A stretch of 10,327 bases of DNA from Actinomycetes bacterium. GTDB taxonomy: Bacteria; Actinomycetota; Acidimicrobiia; Acidimicrobiales; RAAP-2. The stretch is taken from contig JAJYDR010000086.1 of assembly GCA_021777285.1 (NCBI GenBank), forward strand, positions 1 to 10,327, written 5' to 3'. Positions 1 to 5,557 of the stretch are shown here, piece after piece. A program made the translations under genes and the position numbers. How positions within the stretch are numbered: position 1 is the stretch's first letter; every line of letters begins with the position of its first letter. The notes under the pieces are model-generated. The model did no database searches, was not told the origin of the DNA, and saw only the letters and a list, made by a program, of their open reading frames with translations.

Positions 1-62
1 CGTCGTGAGGATCGGGGCGGTTGTGTGTGCTGTTTGTCCAAGCCTTTGTGCAAACAGTTCGA

Positions 63-82
63 GGGGATTTGTGCAAATCCCC
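63..82. other. Perfect inverted repeat (hairpin or operator) at the left edge of repeat copy 1
   Basis: GGGGATTTG and CAAATCCCC are perfectly complementary 9-nt arms around a TG centre. The centre contains the palindrome TTTGTGCAAA, which also occurs at 45-54, and a near copy TTTGTCCAAG lies at 33-42. As DNA this looks like an operator for a dimeric regulator; as RNA it would be a tight hairpin. It competes with the CCCC/GGGG hairpin 80-92 for the same C-run. Confidence 0.5.
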
Positions 83-200
83 CTTGGTGGGGCAGTCACG
101 AAAGTCAGCGGCCAAGTGGCACCTGGGCTCTGGGGCCGCGCCGGTGGGCCCGCTAACTGGAAGTCGGCGCTGCGTTAACTAGCGAGGCCCGTGATCAGGA
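66..200. repeat. 135-bp cassette-boundary repeat, copy 1
   Basis: This non-coding block aligns with 1711-1845 over exactly 135 positions with no gap, and I count 96 identities (71%). The best-kept parts are the stretch tcacgaaagtcag followed by ggccaag (96-114), the CCCC-loop-GGGG core (80-92), and the 3' end GATCAGGA (193-200). It ends 113 nt before the first ATG of the XRE/nucleotidyltransferase module. The left arm of the hairpin seen in copy 2 is mutated here (only weak pairing of 66-83 with 89-106). Function is unknown; candidates are a recombination site, a regulatory leader or a small mobile repeat. Confidence 0.8.
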
Positions 201-301
201 ACGTTGCTTTGGCTGGGTGCGCTGAACCTGCCGAGGGCCGCCCAGATCCGTCATTGCGCAGAATCCCGATGGATGTGTGCCGCGGGTCCGGCGCTCGGCA
301 C

Positions 302-307
302 TATGAT
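302..307 (+). promoter_or_regulatory. -10-like hexamer TATGAT before the XRE gene
   Basis: TATGAT is a close match to the TAnnnT -10 consensus. Its end is 5 nt before the ATG at 313 and 32 nt before the GTG at 340. No convincing -35 was found at normal spacing. Transcription would start at about 314, giving either a leaderless ATG or a 26-nt leader carrying the GAGGAG site for the GTG. Confidence 0.4.
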
Positions 308-339
308 AGTAAATGTCGTATCAAGCAGAGGAGAGAGAA

Positions 340-906
340 GTGACGATCGCCCGGCTACTCCGAGAGACGAGACGTGCCCGAGGGTGGACTCAACGCGACC
401 TAGCGGCCCACGCGGGCGTCGCACAACCGGCGCTCGCCGCTATCGAGAGCTCCGAGCACGACACACGCGGGGCGACGCTCGAGCGGCTGGTAGGCGCGTC
501 CGGGTACCGCCTCTTCGCCCTGCCAACGAAGGCTGGATCCGCTGCCGATTGGGCGGATGAGATCTACCAGGAGTTGAGGTCGAACCGGCGAAGCCCGGCA
601 GTCGTGTTCAGAGCCATCATCGGGTTGAGCGACGATCTCACCGCTGCTGAACCGGCCGTACGCGTCGCCCTGTGTGTGGCACCACCTGCCCCTTGCGGCG
701 ACCCTCGGTACGACGCCGCCATCGCAGCGGTGGCGGAGCATCACCTAGAACGGGACTCTCTTCCGGTCCCTGGGTGGATTCACGAGAGCCCGCGAGTGTT
801 GACCAGTCCCTGGGAGGTGACGATCGGCGTCAAGCCGGGTGAGGTGCCCGCAGCATTTCGCCGCCACGGTGTCCTCCTCGCCGAGTCTGAACTGGCGAGC
901 GTGTGA
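340..906 (+). CDS. XRE-family helix-turn-helix regulator, putative antitoxin of a nucleotidyltransferase TA pair
   Basis: The 188-residue protein opens with a classic XRE helix-turn-helix. ARLLRETRRARGWTQRDLAA covers helices 1-2, followed by HAGVAQPALAAIES as the recognition helix and TLERLVGASGYRL as the closing helices (residues 4-58). A C-terminal domain of about 125 residues has no catalytic motif and ends FRRHGVLLAESEL, a pattern I recognise from regulators paired with DUF6036 nucleotidyltransferases. It overlaps the next gene by 4 nt (GTGA). I chose GTG 340 because GAGGAG (328-333) lies 6 nt upstream and the protein then begins where XRE proteins usually begin. ATG 313, adding nine residues and probably leaderless, is the alternative. 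Expected role: bind and neutralise the partner and repress the operon. The fold is clear; the antitoxin role is inferred from context. Confidence 0.85.
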   Translation: MTIARLLRETRRARGWTQRDLAAHAGVAQPALAAIESSEHDTRGATLERLVGASGYRLFALPTKAGSAADWADEIYQELRSNRRSPAVVFRAIIGLSDDLTAAEPAVRVALCVAPPAPCGDPRYDAAIAAVAEHHLERDSLPVPGWIHESPRVLTSPWEVTIGVKPGEVPAAFRRHGVLLAESELASV

Positions 907-1442
907 GCAGTCTCTTCTCGGTCGATGACGTTCGCGGGGCACTACGCGAGTTGGCCCAGGATCTCCGGGACGCGGGTATCCCCGCCCGGATCCAGGTCGT
1001 GGGCGGGGCAGCTGTAGCCCTCCAGGTCGGACGAGAAGCCTTGACTCGGGATGTGGACGCCCTGCATCCCCCTACCCGGGAGTTTGCGGACATCGTTCAG
1101 CGCATCGCCGACAGGAGGGGGTGGCCAGACAGTTGGCTCAACGATGCGGTCAGAGGCTTCGTTAGCCACCATGACACCGATGGCGACTGGGAGGCGCTCG
1201 ACGACGACGGTGTCGTGACCGTACTTGTCGCTCGCCCCCAACTCCTCCTTGCGATGAAGCTGCTGGCCGGTCGAGGAACTCGCGACCGAGAAGACATCGA
1301 GCGCTTGTTAGACGCCTGTTCAGTCACTAGCGTCACTGAGGCCGTCGCGATCTTCGACCAGTACTACCCCACCGAGACGATGAACCATAGAGCTTACGCT
1401 CTGCTTGAGACCCGATACGAAACCAAACCCACGGGAAGCTAG
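903..1442 (+). CDS. DUF6036/AbiEii-like nucleotidyltransferase, putative toxin
   Basis: This 179-residue protein carries a minimal nucleotidyltransferase signature. VVGGAAVALQ gives the Gly-Gly turn (G34, G35), and ALTRDVDAL supplies the metal-binding D50 and D52. WLNDAVRGFVS follows at 78-88, and LLLAMKLLAGRGTRDREDIE (114-133) supplies the conserved Lys119 and acidic helix. These features match the AbiEii/AbiGii and DUF6036 group, whose better-studied relatives (AbiEii, MenT) transfer nucleotides to tRNA or other acceptors and block growth. It starts with GTG overlapping the upstream stop by 4 nt, so it is translationally coupled to the XRE gene, as expected for an antitoxin-first TA operon. 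No signal peptide or membrane segment is seen, so it should be cytoplasmic. Toxicity and substrate are inference. Confidence 0.83.
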   Translation: MSSLFSVDDVRGALRELAQDLRDAGIPARIQVVGGAAVALQVGREALTRDVDALHPPTREFADIVQRIADRRGWPDSWLNDAVRGFVSHHDTDGDWEALDDDGVVTVLVARPQLLLAMKLLAGRGTRDREDIERLLDACSVTSVTEAVAIFDQYYPTETMNHRAYALLETRYETKPTGS

Positions 1443-1531
1443 ACCTCACACTTGGCCAGGGCGGCCGACGTCACACCTACCGTCAGTTCGTCATCGACGC
1501 GAAGGCCTCGAAGGTCGTTCTGCGCACCTGA
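1409..1531 (+). pseudogene. Startless ORF remnant after the nucleotidyltransferase gene
   Basis: A 40-codon open stretch in a frame different from the upstream gene reads protein-like in its second half (HTYRQFVIDAKASKVVLRT, then TGA), with G/C-rich third positions. It has no ATG, GTG or TTG start in frame, and the first 11 codons overlap the upstream gene. It may be the tail of a gene cut off when the cassette was assembled, or a chance ORF. The family is not recognised. Confidence 0.25.
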
Positions 1532-1563
1532 GGCGCAGCTGAGCCTGAGCTGACGCAGTAGAT

Positions 1564-1589
1564 GACCCCCGCACGCCCGCGCGGGGGTC
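1564..1589 (+). terminator. GC-rich hairpin, probable terminator of module 1
   Basis: GACCCCCGC and GCGGGGGTC form a perfect 9-bp stem with an 8-nt loop. There is no U-run after it, which is common for actinobacterial terminators. It lies 122 nt after the nucleotidyltransferase stop. Confidence 0.6.
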
Positions 1590-1661
1590 TCGTCACGTCT
1601 GCGGCGGGAGCTTCACCACGACGGGGCCGATTGACGCCATCGCCGGCCCAAGAAAGCCGAA

Positions 1662-1692
1662 AGTCCCGGCTCGCAGTGCGCGAACCGGGACT
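1662..1692 (+). terminator. Second strong hairpin between the two modules
   Basis: AGTCCCGG pairs with CCGGGACT (8 bp). After a single C-A mismatch, TCGC pairs with GCGA, leaving the loop AGTGC. The 12 paired positions make this as strong as the hairpin at 1564. It probably insulates module 2 from module 1, and it could also belong to the left boundary of repeat copy 2. Only a weak pyrimidine run follows (CTCTTGTG). Confidence 0.5.
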
Positions 1693-1710
1693 CTTGTGAC
1701 TTTGGAAGCC

Positions 1711-1751
1711 GACTTTCGTGACTCCCCCGTGGTGGGGGATTCACGAAAGTC
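1711..1751. other. 41-nt hairpin at the start of repeat copy 2
   Basis: Arms 1711-1728 and 1734-1751 pair at 17 of 18 positions, with one C-T mismatch at 1722/1740. The loop is GTGGT. Stability this high over the conserved end of a repeat suggests selection for structure, in single-stranded DNA or in RNA. Confidence 0.7.
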
Positions 1752-1845
1752 AGGGGCCAAGGGGCGACTGGACTCTGTTAGCGAGCTGTAGCACCTGCTA
1801 ACAGTAAATCGAGGTCGTGTTAACCGGAGGGGCCTTTGATCAGGA
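1711..1845. repeat. 135-bp cassette-boundary repeat, copy 2
   Basis: This is the second copy of the element at 66-200: same length, 71% identical by hand count, same 3' end (TTGATCAGGA). It starts with an 18-position hairpin (1711-1751). GACTTTCGTGA pairs perfectly with TCACGAAAGTC, and CCCCC pairs with GGGGG around the loop GTGGT. A second stem, CTGTTAGC with GCTAACAG (8 bp perfect), spans 1774-1803. The copies sit 1645 bp apart, one in front of each two-gene module. It ends 73 nt before the Phd-like gene. Confidence 0.8.
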
Positions 1846-1905
1846 ATTCGTCTGTCGCAGCCACTCTCAGAGCCCTGCTTGGAGCTCTTAGTGTCTGGAT
1901 TCTGG

Positions 1906-1911
1906 TAATCT
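1906..1911 (+). promoter_or_regulatory. Extended -10 promoter (TGgTAATCT) of the Phd-like/GNAT operon
   Basis: TAATCT fits the TAnnnT pattern and is preceded by TG at 1903-1904, the extended -10 motif. The ATG at 1919 begins 7 nt after the hexamer, so the transcript would start at or next to the start codon (leaderless). A -35-like TTGGAG at 1879-1884 has a long spacer of 21 nt, so the extended -10 probably matters more. Confidence 0.5.
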
Positions 1912-1918
1912 ATTGGCT

Positions 1919-2434
1919 ATGTCTTGGCAACTGAGTGCCTCTTCGTGGGCAACCGACACTGTACGACGCATGTCAAGCACGCCCCCTCAACACCGCTTCC
2001 GGAAGTCGCAACTGCGTGACCCGAAGGTTCTGGCATTGGCCTCTCGCGGAGTCGTCGAGATCATCACCGGAGAAGACGACGGGGTGGCGATGCTTCCCTG
2101 GCGGGCCTATGTCAACCTCAGACGAGTTCTCGACTATGCCGCCGGCTTCGTCCAGCTGAGCGTCGCCGCGGAGCACCCCGACACCCCCCGCGCGCTGCTG
2201 GGGGACTACGCGTTCTTCGCTGACTTCGACCAGGGGGATCGAGTGCGCTTCATGGAGGCGTTCGGCGAGGCAGTTGCTGAGTCCATCCGGCTCGGAGATC
2301 CTCGACCGGTAGCGTTCTTAATCGATGCCTATCGGACTGTCGCGAAGGGATTCACGGTGAGCAGCGAAGTCTTCAGCGGCGAGATGAGCCCGGAGGTCGA
2401 AGAGAGGTTGTCCGCGAAGGTACCTCGTAGGTGA
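1919..2434 (+). CDS. Phd/YefM-like antitoxin with C-terminal helical domain
   Basis: The 171-residue protein has a Phd-like N-terminal core at about residues 26-65. FRKSQLRDPKVLALASRG, then VEIITGEDDGVAMLPWRAY, follows the usual 'S-x-L-R-x-x-x-x-V-x-x-x-G-x-VEIT...G-x-x-VAVL' layout, with an acidic GEDD turn where many members have RRDG. The rest (75-145) is a helical region seen in longer 'prevent-host-death' proteins. ATG 1919 is chosen because a -10 hexamer sits 7 nt upstream; ATG 1970 would drop 17 residues of poor similarity and is a real alternative. Its 3' end overlaps the GNAT gene by 4 nt (GTGA). Likely job: bind the GNAT partner and repress the operon. Family assignment is moderately sure; the antitoxin role follows from family and operon shape. 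Confidence 0.68.
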   Translation: MSWQLSASSWATDTVRRMSSTPPQHRFRKSQLRDPKVLALASRGVVEIITGEDDGVAMLPWRAYVNLRRVLDYAAGFVQLSVAAEHPDTPRALLGDYAFFADFDQGDRVRFMEAFGEAVAESIRLGDPRPVAFLIDAYRTVAKGFTVSSEVFSGEMSPEVEERLSAKVPRR

Positions 2435-2874
2435 GCGTTCGTCGACTGGGCGCCGGTTCCTTCTGGTTGCTCGCCGGCTTCGTCTCGCCGGAACCGAGGG
2501 ATCCGTGGGTGCGCGAGTCCGAGGACTTCCTGACGACAGTTGCACCGACCCAGATGGGCGACGCTCGTGGCTCCACCATCGTGCAAGTCAGCGATGCCGA
2601 GGGCGAGTTGATCGCCGCTGCGGTGTATCGCCCACATCAGCGGCTCTACGCTACGCACCTGCAGTGCTTCGTCGTTGCTCCGGGGCTACGCGGTCGTGGC
2701 TTCGCGCAGAGGTCGTTCGAGGAGCTGCTCGAGTGGCTTCGGACGCAGGATGACTCGCCCGACTTCGTGACCTGGGCGGTGCGCGAAGAGAACGCCCCGA
2801 TGCTCCGAGTGTCGTCTCACCTGGGGGAGGGGACTCCACCCGCCAGTGGACTGATCCACTTTCATCATCCTTGA
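2431..2874 (+). CDS. GNAT-family N-acetyltransferase, putative toxin
   Basis: The 147-residue protein has the GNAT acetyl-CoA site: strand 4 LQCFVVAP, then the pyrophosphate loop GLRGRGFA (residues 85-92), matching R/Q-x-x-G-x-G/A, and helix RSFEELLEWLRT. ENAPMLRVSSHLG (120-132) fits motif B, where Asn121 often contacts the cofactor. The product ends shortly after, so it is a single compact domain. It starts with GTG overlapping the Phd-like stop by 4 nt with no clear ribosome binding site, implying translational coupling. Known GNAT toxins (TacT, AtaT, ItaT) acetylate charged tRNAs but are usually paired with ribbon-helix-helix DUF1778 antitoxins. A small-molecule or ribosomal-protein acetyltransferase is an alternative. 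The fold is firm; the toxin call is contextual. Confidence 0.78.
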   Translation: MSVRRLGAGSFWLLAGFVSPEPRDPWVRESEDFLTTVAPTQMGDARGSTIVQVSDAEGELIAAAVYRPHQRLYATHLQCFVVAPGLRGRGFAQRSFEELLEWLRTQDDSPDFVTWAVREENAPMLRVSSHLGEGTPPASGLIHFHHP

Positions 2875-2959
2875 GTGGTTTCGTCGGCGGGACTTGAGAT
2901 GGCCGGTGGGCCTTGAACTGGAGACCCCCCTTTTGTAATGACGAGGTGCGCGCGTGACG

Positions 2960-2965
2960 TATAGA
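2960..2965 (+). promoter_or_regulatory. -10-like hexamer TATAGA before the sigma factor gene
   Basis: TATAGA ends 5 nt before ATG 2971, so transcription would start at the ATG (leaderless). It keeps the conserved first TA but ends in A rather than T. No convincing -35 lies at 16-18 nt. Confidence 0.38.
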
Positions 2966-2970
2966 GAGTG

Positions 2971-3483
2971 ATGGTGACAATCAGGCCAGTGGGCAACGAC
3001 GAGCGATTCGAGGAGTTCTTCCGAACGCACTACGAGCGCGTTCGGCGCTACGTGGCGCGGCGCACGTCCGCGGGTCTGGTCGATGACGTGACGAGTGCAG
3101 CCTTCACCGTGGCCTGGCGCAAGTTCGACACCGTTGACGAGCCCTCGATCGCCTGGGTCATCCGAATTGCGAGCCTCGAGTTGGCGAACGTTCGTCGTAA
3201 GGAGCTGCGGCGACAGGGCCGCGAGCGTTCGTGGTTAGAGCGCCCCGCCGCGCCGGTCGCGGCGACTGACCACGAGATGCTCGCCGCCGCGCTCGACGAC
3301 CTCTCTGATTCCGACCGCGAGATCGTGCGTCTGGTCCACTGGGACGAACTGGCCCGCGGCGAGATCGCCGAGGTCCTCGGCATCAGTGTGGGTGCGGTCA
3401 ACGTCCGCTACCACCGAGCCCTGAGCCGGCTGGAGGCTCGACTTCACGCTCACGAGACAACCACAACACAGGAGGTTCCCTGA
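2971..3483 (+). CDS. ECF-type RNA polymerase sigma factor
   Basis: This 170-residue protein has the two-domain layout of ECF sigma factors. Region 2 covers about residues 11-83, with FEEFFRTHYERVRRYVARRT, then VDDVTSAAFTVAWRKFD and WVIRIASLELANVRRKELRR. Region 4 covers about 104-158: LAAALDDLSDSDREIVRLVH, ELARGEIAEVLGISVGAVNV and YHRALSRLEARL, giving the -35-binding helix-turn-helix. It lacks an extra C-terminal domain. ATG 2971 is favoured by the -10-like hexamer five bases upstream; GTG 2968 is one codon earlier. It shares one base with the next gene, whose product should hold it in check at the membrane. The release signal cannot be read from the sequence. Confidence 0.93.
   Translation: MVTIRPVGNDERFEEFFRTHYERVRRYVARRTSAGLVDDVTSAAFTVAWRKFDTVDEPSIAWVIRIASLELANVRRKELRRQGRERSWLERPAAPVAATDHEMLAAALDDLSDSDREIVRLVHWDELARGEIAEVLGISVGAVNVRYHRALSRLEARLHAHETTTTQEVP
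3470..3475 (+). promoter_or_regulatory. Ribosome binding site AGGAGG for the anti-sigma-like gene
   Basis: A full AGGAGG lies 7 nt before ATG 3483, inside the end of the sigma gene. It allows efficient initiation in addition to stop/start coupling (TGATG). Confidence 0.75.
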
Positions 3484-4598
3484 TGACGTACGACCTGGAC
3501 CGCATGATCCGCGAGCTCGACCCCGCGCGGTCACTCGACACTGGTGACGTCGACGCCGCTTGGCGCGACCTGACGAGTCGTGTCGCCGTTGCGGCACCCA
3601 CACACCGCCGCCGTACTCGTCCGCTCATCGCCGTCGGCTCCATAGGCACACTGGTGACCGCGGGAGTCCTGTTGGTGAGCACTCTCACGACGAGTCCGCT
3701 GTCGGCGGCGGCGGCGACACTGTCGCGGGCCGCTCACCTGGACATGGCGGCCGCAGCCCTGCCCGCGCTCTCGCCGGGCCAGTCCTTCCACCAGCTCGAA
3801 TCCGTCGCGGCGACGTGCCAGTTCGCGTCGCCCACGATGCCCGCGGGGTCGGCGCCGATCACCTACCACTCAACGGGCACGGTCGAAAGTTGGACGAGTG
3901 CGAGTGGCGCGACGCACGTCATCATCACCCCGTCGCCCGTCGCCCTGAACGGTGGGTTCGCCTCGGTGACCGACCTGGCTCACTGGGAGTCACTGGGTCG
4001 GCCCTTCATTCCCTGTGCGCTGGGCGGTAGCGACAACACGCTCAACGCCAATCCGGCGAACGCGAACCCGGGCGCGTACGGGGGCTTTTCGACCACCGTG
4101 GCGGGCTGGTCAGGCTTCGGATTCGACCTGGGCTCGAGTGTGACCTCGATCACTCAGGACGTCGCGCGAGTGAACGCACTGCCGTCAGACCCGAGCACGC
4201 TCGCGGCGATGCTCGCCGCCGGAGAGATTGCCCCGGACGGGACCGTGTCCTCCACTCCACAGAGCTGTCCCTTCGGCGCGAGTGCCTCGGGCAGTGGTTG
4301 CAGCCCGGTTCAGCAAGTGCAAGTCATCGCCCAACTCCTGCAGCTGCCCGACGCCTCGGCCAAGCTCGGCTCGGCGCTCTACCAGGCAGCGGCCGGTCTG
4401 CCGGGGACGAGTTTGATCGGCACCGTGACCACACCGCTCGGGGCTACTGGTACGGCGCTCAGCGTGCCCCTCTCCTCGACCGAGACCTTGGAGCTAGTCA
4501 TCGATCCGACGACTGGCGCGTTGCTGGAGGCTTCGGCCCTCAGCGGCGGCACTTTGTTGGCCTCGATCAGCTACGGCCCGATCGCCGTCGTGAACTGA
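3483..4598 (+). CDS. Membrane-anchored anti-sigma-like protein (CU044_5270 type)
   Basis: The 371-residue protein has a short cytoplasmic N-terminus (1-46) with MTYDLDRMIRELDPAR and a basic HRRRTR stop before the membrane. One transmembrane helix follows (about 47-69, PLIAVGSIGTLVTAGVLLV). Then comes a large Ser/Thr/Gly/Ala-rich outer domain that begins SAAAATLSRAAHLDMA, as in CU044_5270-type proteins found downstream of ECF sigma genes. Four cysteines sit in the outer part (CQFAS, PCALGG, SCPFGA, GCSPV), enough for two disulfides. No zinc-binding HxxxCxxC anti-sigma motif is present, so it would not be a ZAS-type factor. The 1-nt overlap with the sigma gene and the AGGAGG site support co-expression. 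Holding the sigma factor at the membrane is inferred from family and context. Confidence 0.8.
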   Translation: MTYDLDRMIRELDPARSLDTGDVDAAWRDLTSRVAVAAPTHRRRTRPLIAVGSIGTLVTAGVLLVSTLTTSPLSAAAATLSRAAHLDMAAAALPALSPGQSFHQLESVAATCQFASPTMPAGSAPITYHSTGTVESWTSASGATHVIITPSPVALNGGFASVTDLAHWESLGRPFIPCALGGSDNTLNANPANANPGAYGGFSTTVAGWSGFGFDLGSSVTSITQDVARVNALPSDPSTLAAMLAAGEIAPDGTVSSTPQSCPFGASASGSGCSPVQQVQVIAQLLQLPDASAKLGSALYQAAAGLPGTSLIGTVTTPLGATGTALSVPLSSTETLELVIDPTTGALLEASALSGGTLLASISYGPIAVVN

Positions 4599-4662
4599 CC
4601 GTTGCCTGGTCACGCAGGACTCATCAGAGTCAATACGTGGTCCGTGGTTCGATGCAGCGAGG

Positions 4663-5142
4663 TTACCAGTAGTACTTGAGCGGCTCGAAGGAGTCGCCGA
4701 CGAGTGGAGCGTAGAGGTGCCGTCCCACCTCGGCATGGAGCGCGATGGGGATAACGCGCCGCAGTACTGGGAGCACACTTCGAGCATCACGGGGGCTGTC
4801 GTCGCCCACCCAAACCAAACCGCGACGCACGACGTAGCGTCCCTTGGAGGTCCTCACCACAACTCCGACCCATGGTTGTCGCAGTGACAATCCGACGGGT
4901 TCAGCACTGCGTACTGCGAAGTCGAGGTCCTCTGCCTGTTCTGGTGTCAACTCAACGCGACCCGCAATCCAGTTCTGGGTTGAGTACAAGGTGACGTACT
5001 CAGTGCCCTGGGGCAGCGGTGCTTCGGATAACTGCGAGGGCCGACCTAACTCGGCAGCGACGGACCCACCAGAAACCGAGGAATACGGGATACTCGCCGC
5101 GGTCTGCGGTTCGCGGATCCGTGATCCTCGCACCCGACTCAT
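4663..5142 (-). CDS. Unrecognised protein, start overlapping the upstream gene
   Basis: The 159-codon reading from ATG 5142 ends in EPLKYYW. The credible protein part begins around TEYVTLYSTQNWIAG and runs through VELTPEQAEDLDFAV, VGVVVRTSKGRYVVRRGLVW and LRRVIPIALHAEVGRHL: an amphipathic, strand-rich small domain I cannot assign. The first 48 or so residues lie in another frame over the end of the WSHKPG gene (143-nt overlap). The start is therefore uncertain: GTG 5133 or TTG 4989 (108 residues, just past the upstream stop) are alternatives. A frameshift joining the two genes is also possible. It converges on the anti-sigma-like gene with 64 nt between stops; only a 5-bp hairpin (GACTC/GAGTC, 4618-4631) is seen there. 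Confidence 0.5.
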   Translation of the reverse strand: MSRVRGSRIREPQTAASIPYSSVSGGSVAAELGRPSQLSEAPLPQGTEYVTLYSTQNWIAGRVELTPEQAEDLDFAVRSAEPVGLSLRQPWVGVVVRTSKGRYVVRRGLVWVGDDSPRDARSVLPVLRRVIPIALHAEVGRHLYAPLVGDSFEPLKYYW

Positions 5143-5551
5143 CAACTTCCCTCGCCGGCTGATCACCGGGCTTGTGGGACCAGTATCCTCCCGAGTCGAG
5201 TCGATAGCAGTGGAAGTCTGTGGGCGGAACACGCATAGGAATGGTGTCGGGCCCAAAAGCCACGGCCATGAGGTGTCCTTCTCCACGACACCACCAACGC
5301 CAGAGCCCGACGCGAAAGACCCAGGCGGGGACTTCTCGCAAGCCCGCCCCTTTCAAGCCGCGCCGTATGTCCGATCGTGAGTTGGCTGGACTGAAGCGGA
5401 TGGCGCAGGGATTGGCATCCGGGTCAGGGGGCTCGTCTACCGCGTAGTCCAGACAGTTACCCCACTGGCATGTGAAAGCCTGCAGAAGGCACCAGTCGGA
5501 GAACGAGTCGAACGTTGGAGCATGGACAAGCAGCCGGGCTGACCAAGACAT
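5000..5551 (-). CDS. Cys/His protein of the 'DFHxYR...WSHKPG' type, possible papain-like fold
   Basis: The 183-residue protein shows a motif order I recognise from widespread uncharacterised proteins. CQWGNCLDYA (28-37) places Cys33 at a helix start, and DFHCYRLDSGGYWSHKPG (112-129) contains His114 and the WSHKPG box. ITDPRTADRGEYPVFLGFWW (143-162) would carry an Asp/Asn. Cys-His-Asp in this order suggests a cysteine hydrolase of the papain-like kind, but no activity is established. The last 20 residues are arginine-rich, unlike the family, and lie where the overlapping ORF takes over. ATG 5551 is supported by TAGATT ending 6 nt upstream; no ribosome binding site is seen. No signal peptide is visible. 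Its third positions look less GC-biased than neighbours, hinting at transfer. Confidence 0.62.
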   Translation of the reverse strand: MSWSARLLVHAPTFDSFSDWCLLQAFTCQWGNCLDYAVDEPPDPDANPCAIRFSPANSRSDIRRGLKGAGLREVPAWVFRVGLWRWWCRGEGHLMAVAFGPDTIPMRVPPTDFHCYRLDSGGYWSHKPGDQPAREVDESGARITDPRTADRGEYPVFLGFWWVRRCRVRSALAVIRSTAAPGH

Positions 5552-5557
5552 TCACAG

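Larger units (their letters stand above)
1443..1918. other. 476-bp intergenic region between the two modules
   Basis: This region holds, in order, the tail of a startless ORF (to 1531), two GC hairpins (1564-1589 and 1662-1692), repeat copy 2 (1711-1845) and a -10-like hexamer (1906-1911). The stretches 1590-1661 and 1846-1900 show nothing I can name. Confidence 0.7.

Noticed and set aside
1..200. CRISPR array or CRISPR leader
   Set aside because: The short repeats (TTTGTSCAA) are too few, unevenly spaced and palindromic, with no spacers and no cas genes.
1774..1825. Integron attC site (CTAAC...GTTAAC boxes in the repeat)
   Set aside because: The boxes do not fit RYYYAAC and GTTRRRY (TGCTAAC and GTTAACC deviate). 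CTAAC to GTTAAC spans under 30 bp, shorter than attC sites, no L boxes are seen, and no integron integrase is in the window. The cassette-like layout is kept as a finding without calling it an integron.
2903..2922. Third partial copy of the 135-bp repeat after the GNAT gene
   Set aside because: It shares CCGGTGGGCC and AACTGGA with copy 1 (141-161), but this is the part least shared with copy 2, and the conserved tcacgaaagtcag block is missing. Chance similarity in GC-rich DNA is likely.
4599..4662. Intrinsic terminator between the convergent genes
   Set aside because: Only a 5-bp GACTC/GAGTC stem and no T-run are present; too weak to annotate as a feature.
4844..5380. 178-codon ORF on the + strand
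   Set aside because: It is the antisense shadow of the WSHKPG gene and its overlapping neighbour, with low-complexity Ser/Arg/Pro content and no recognisable domain.
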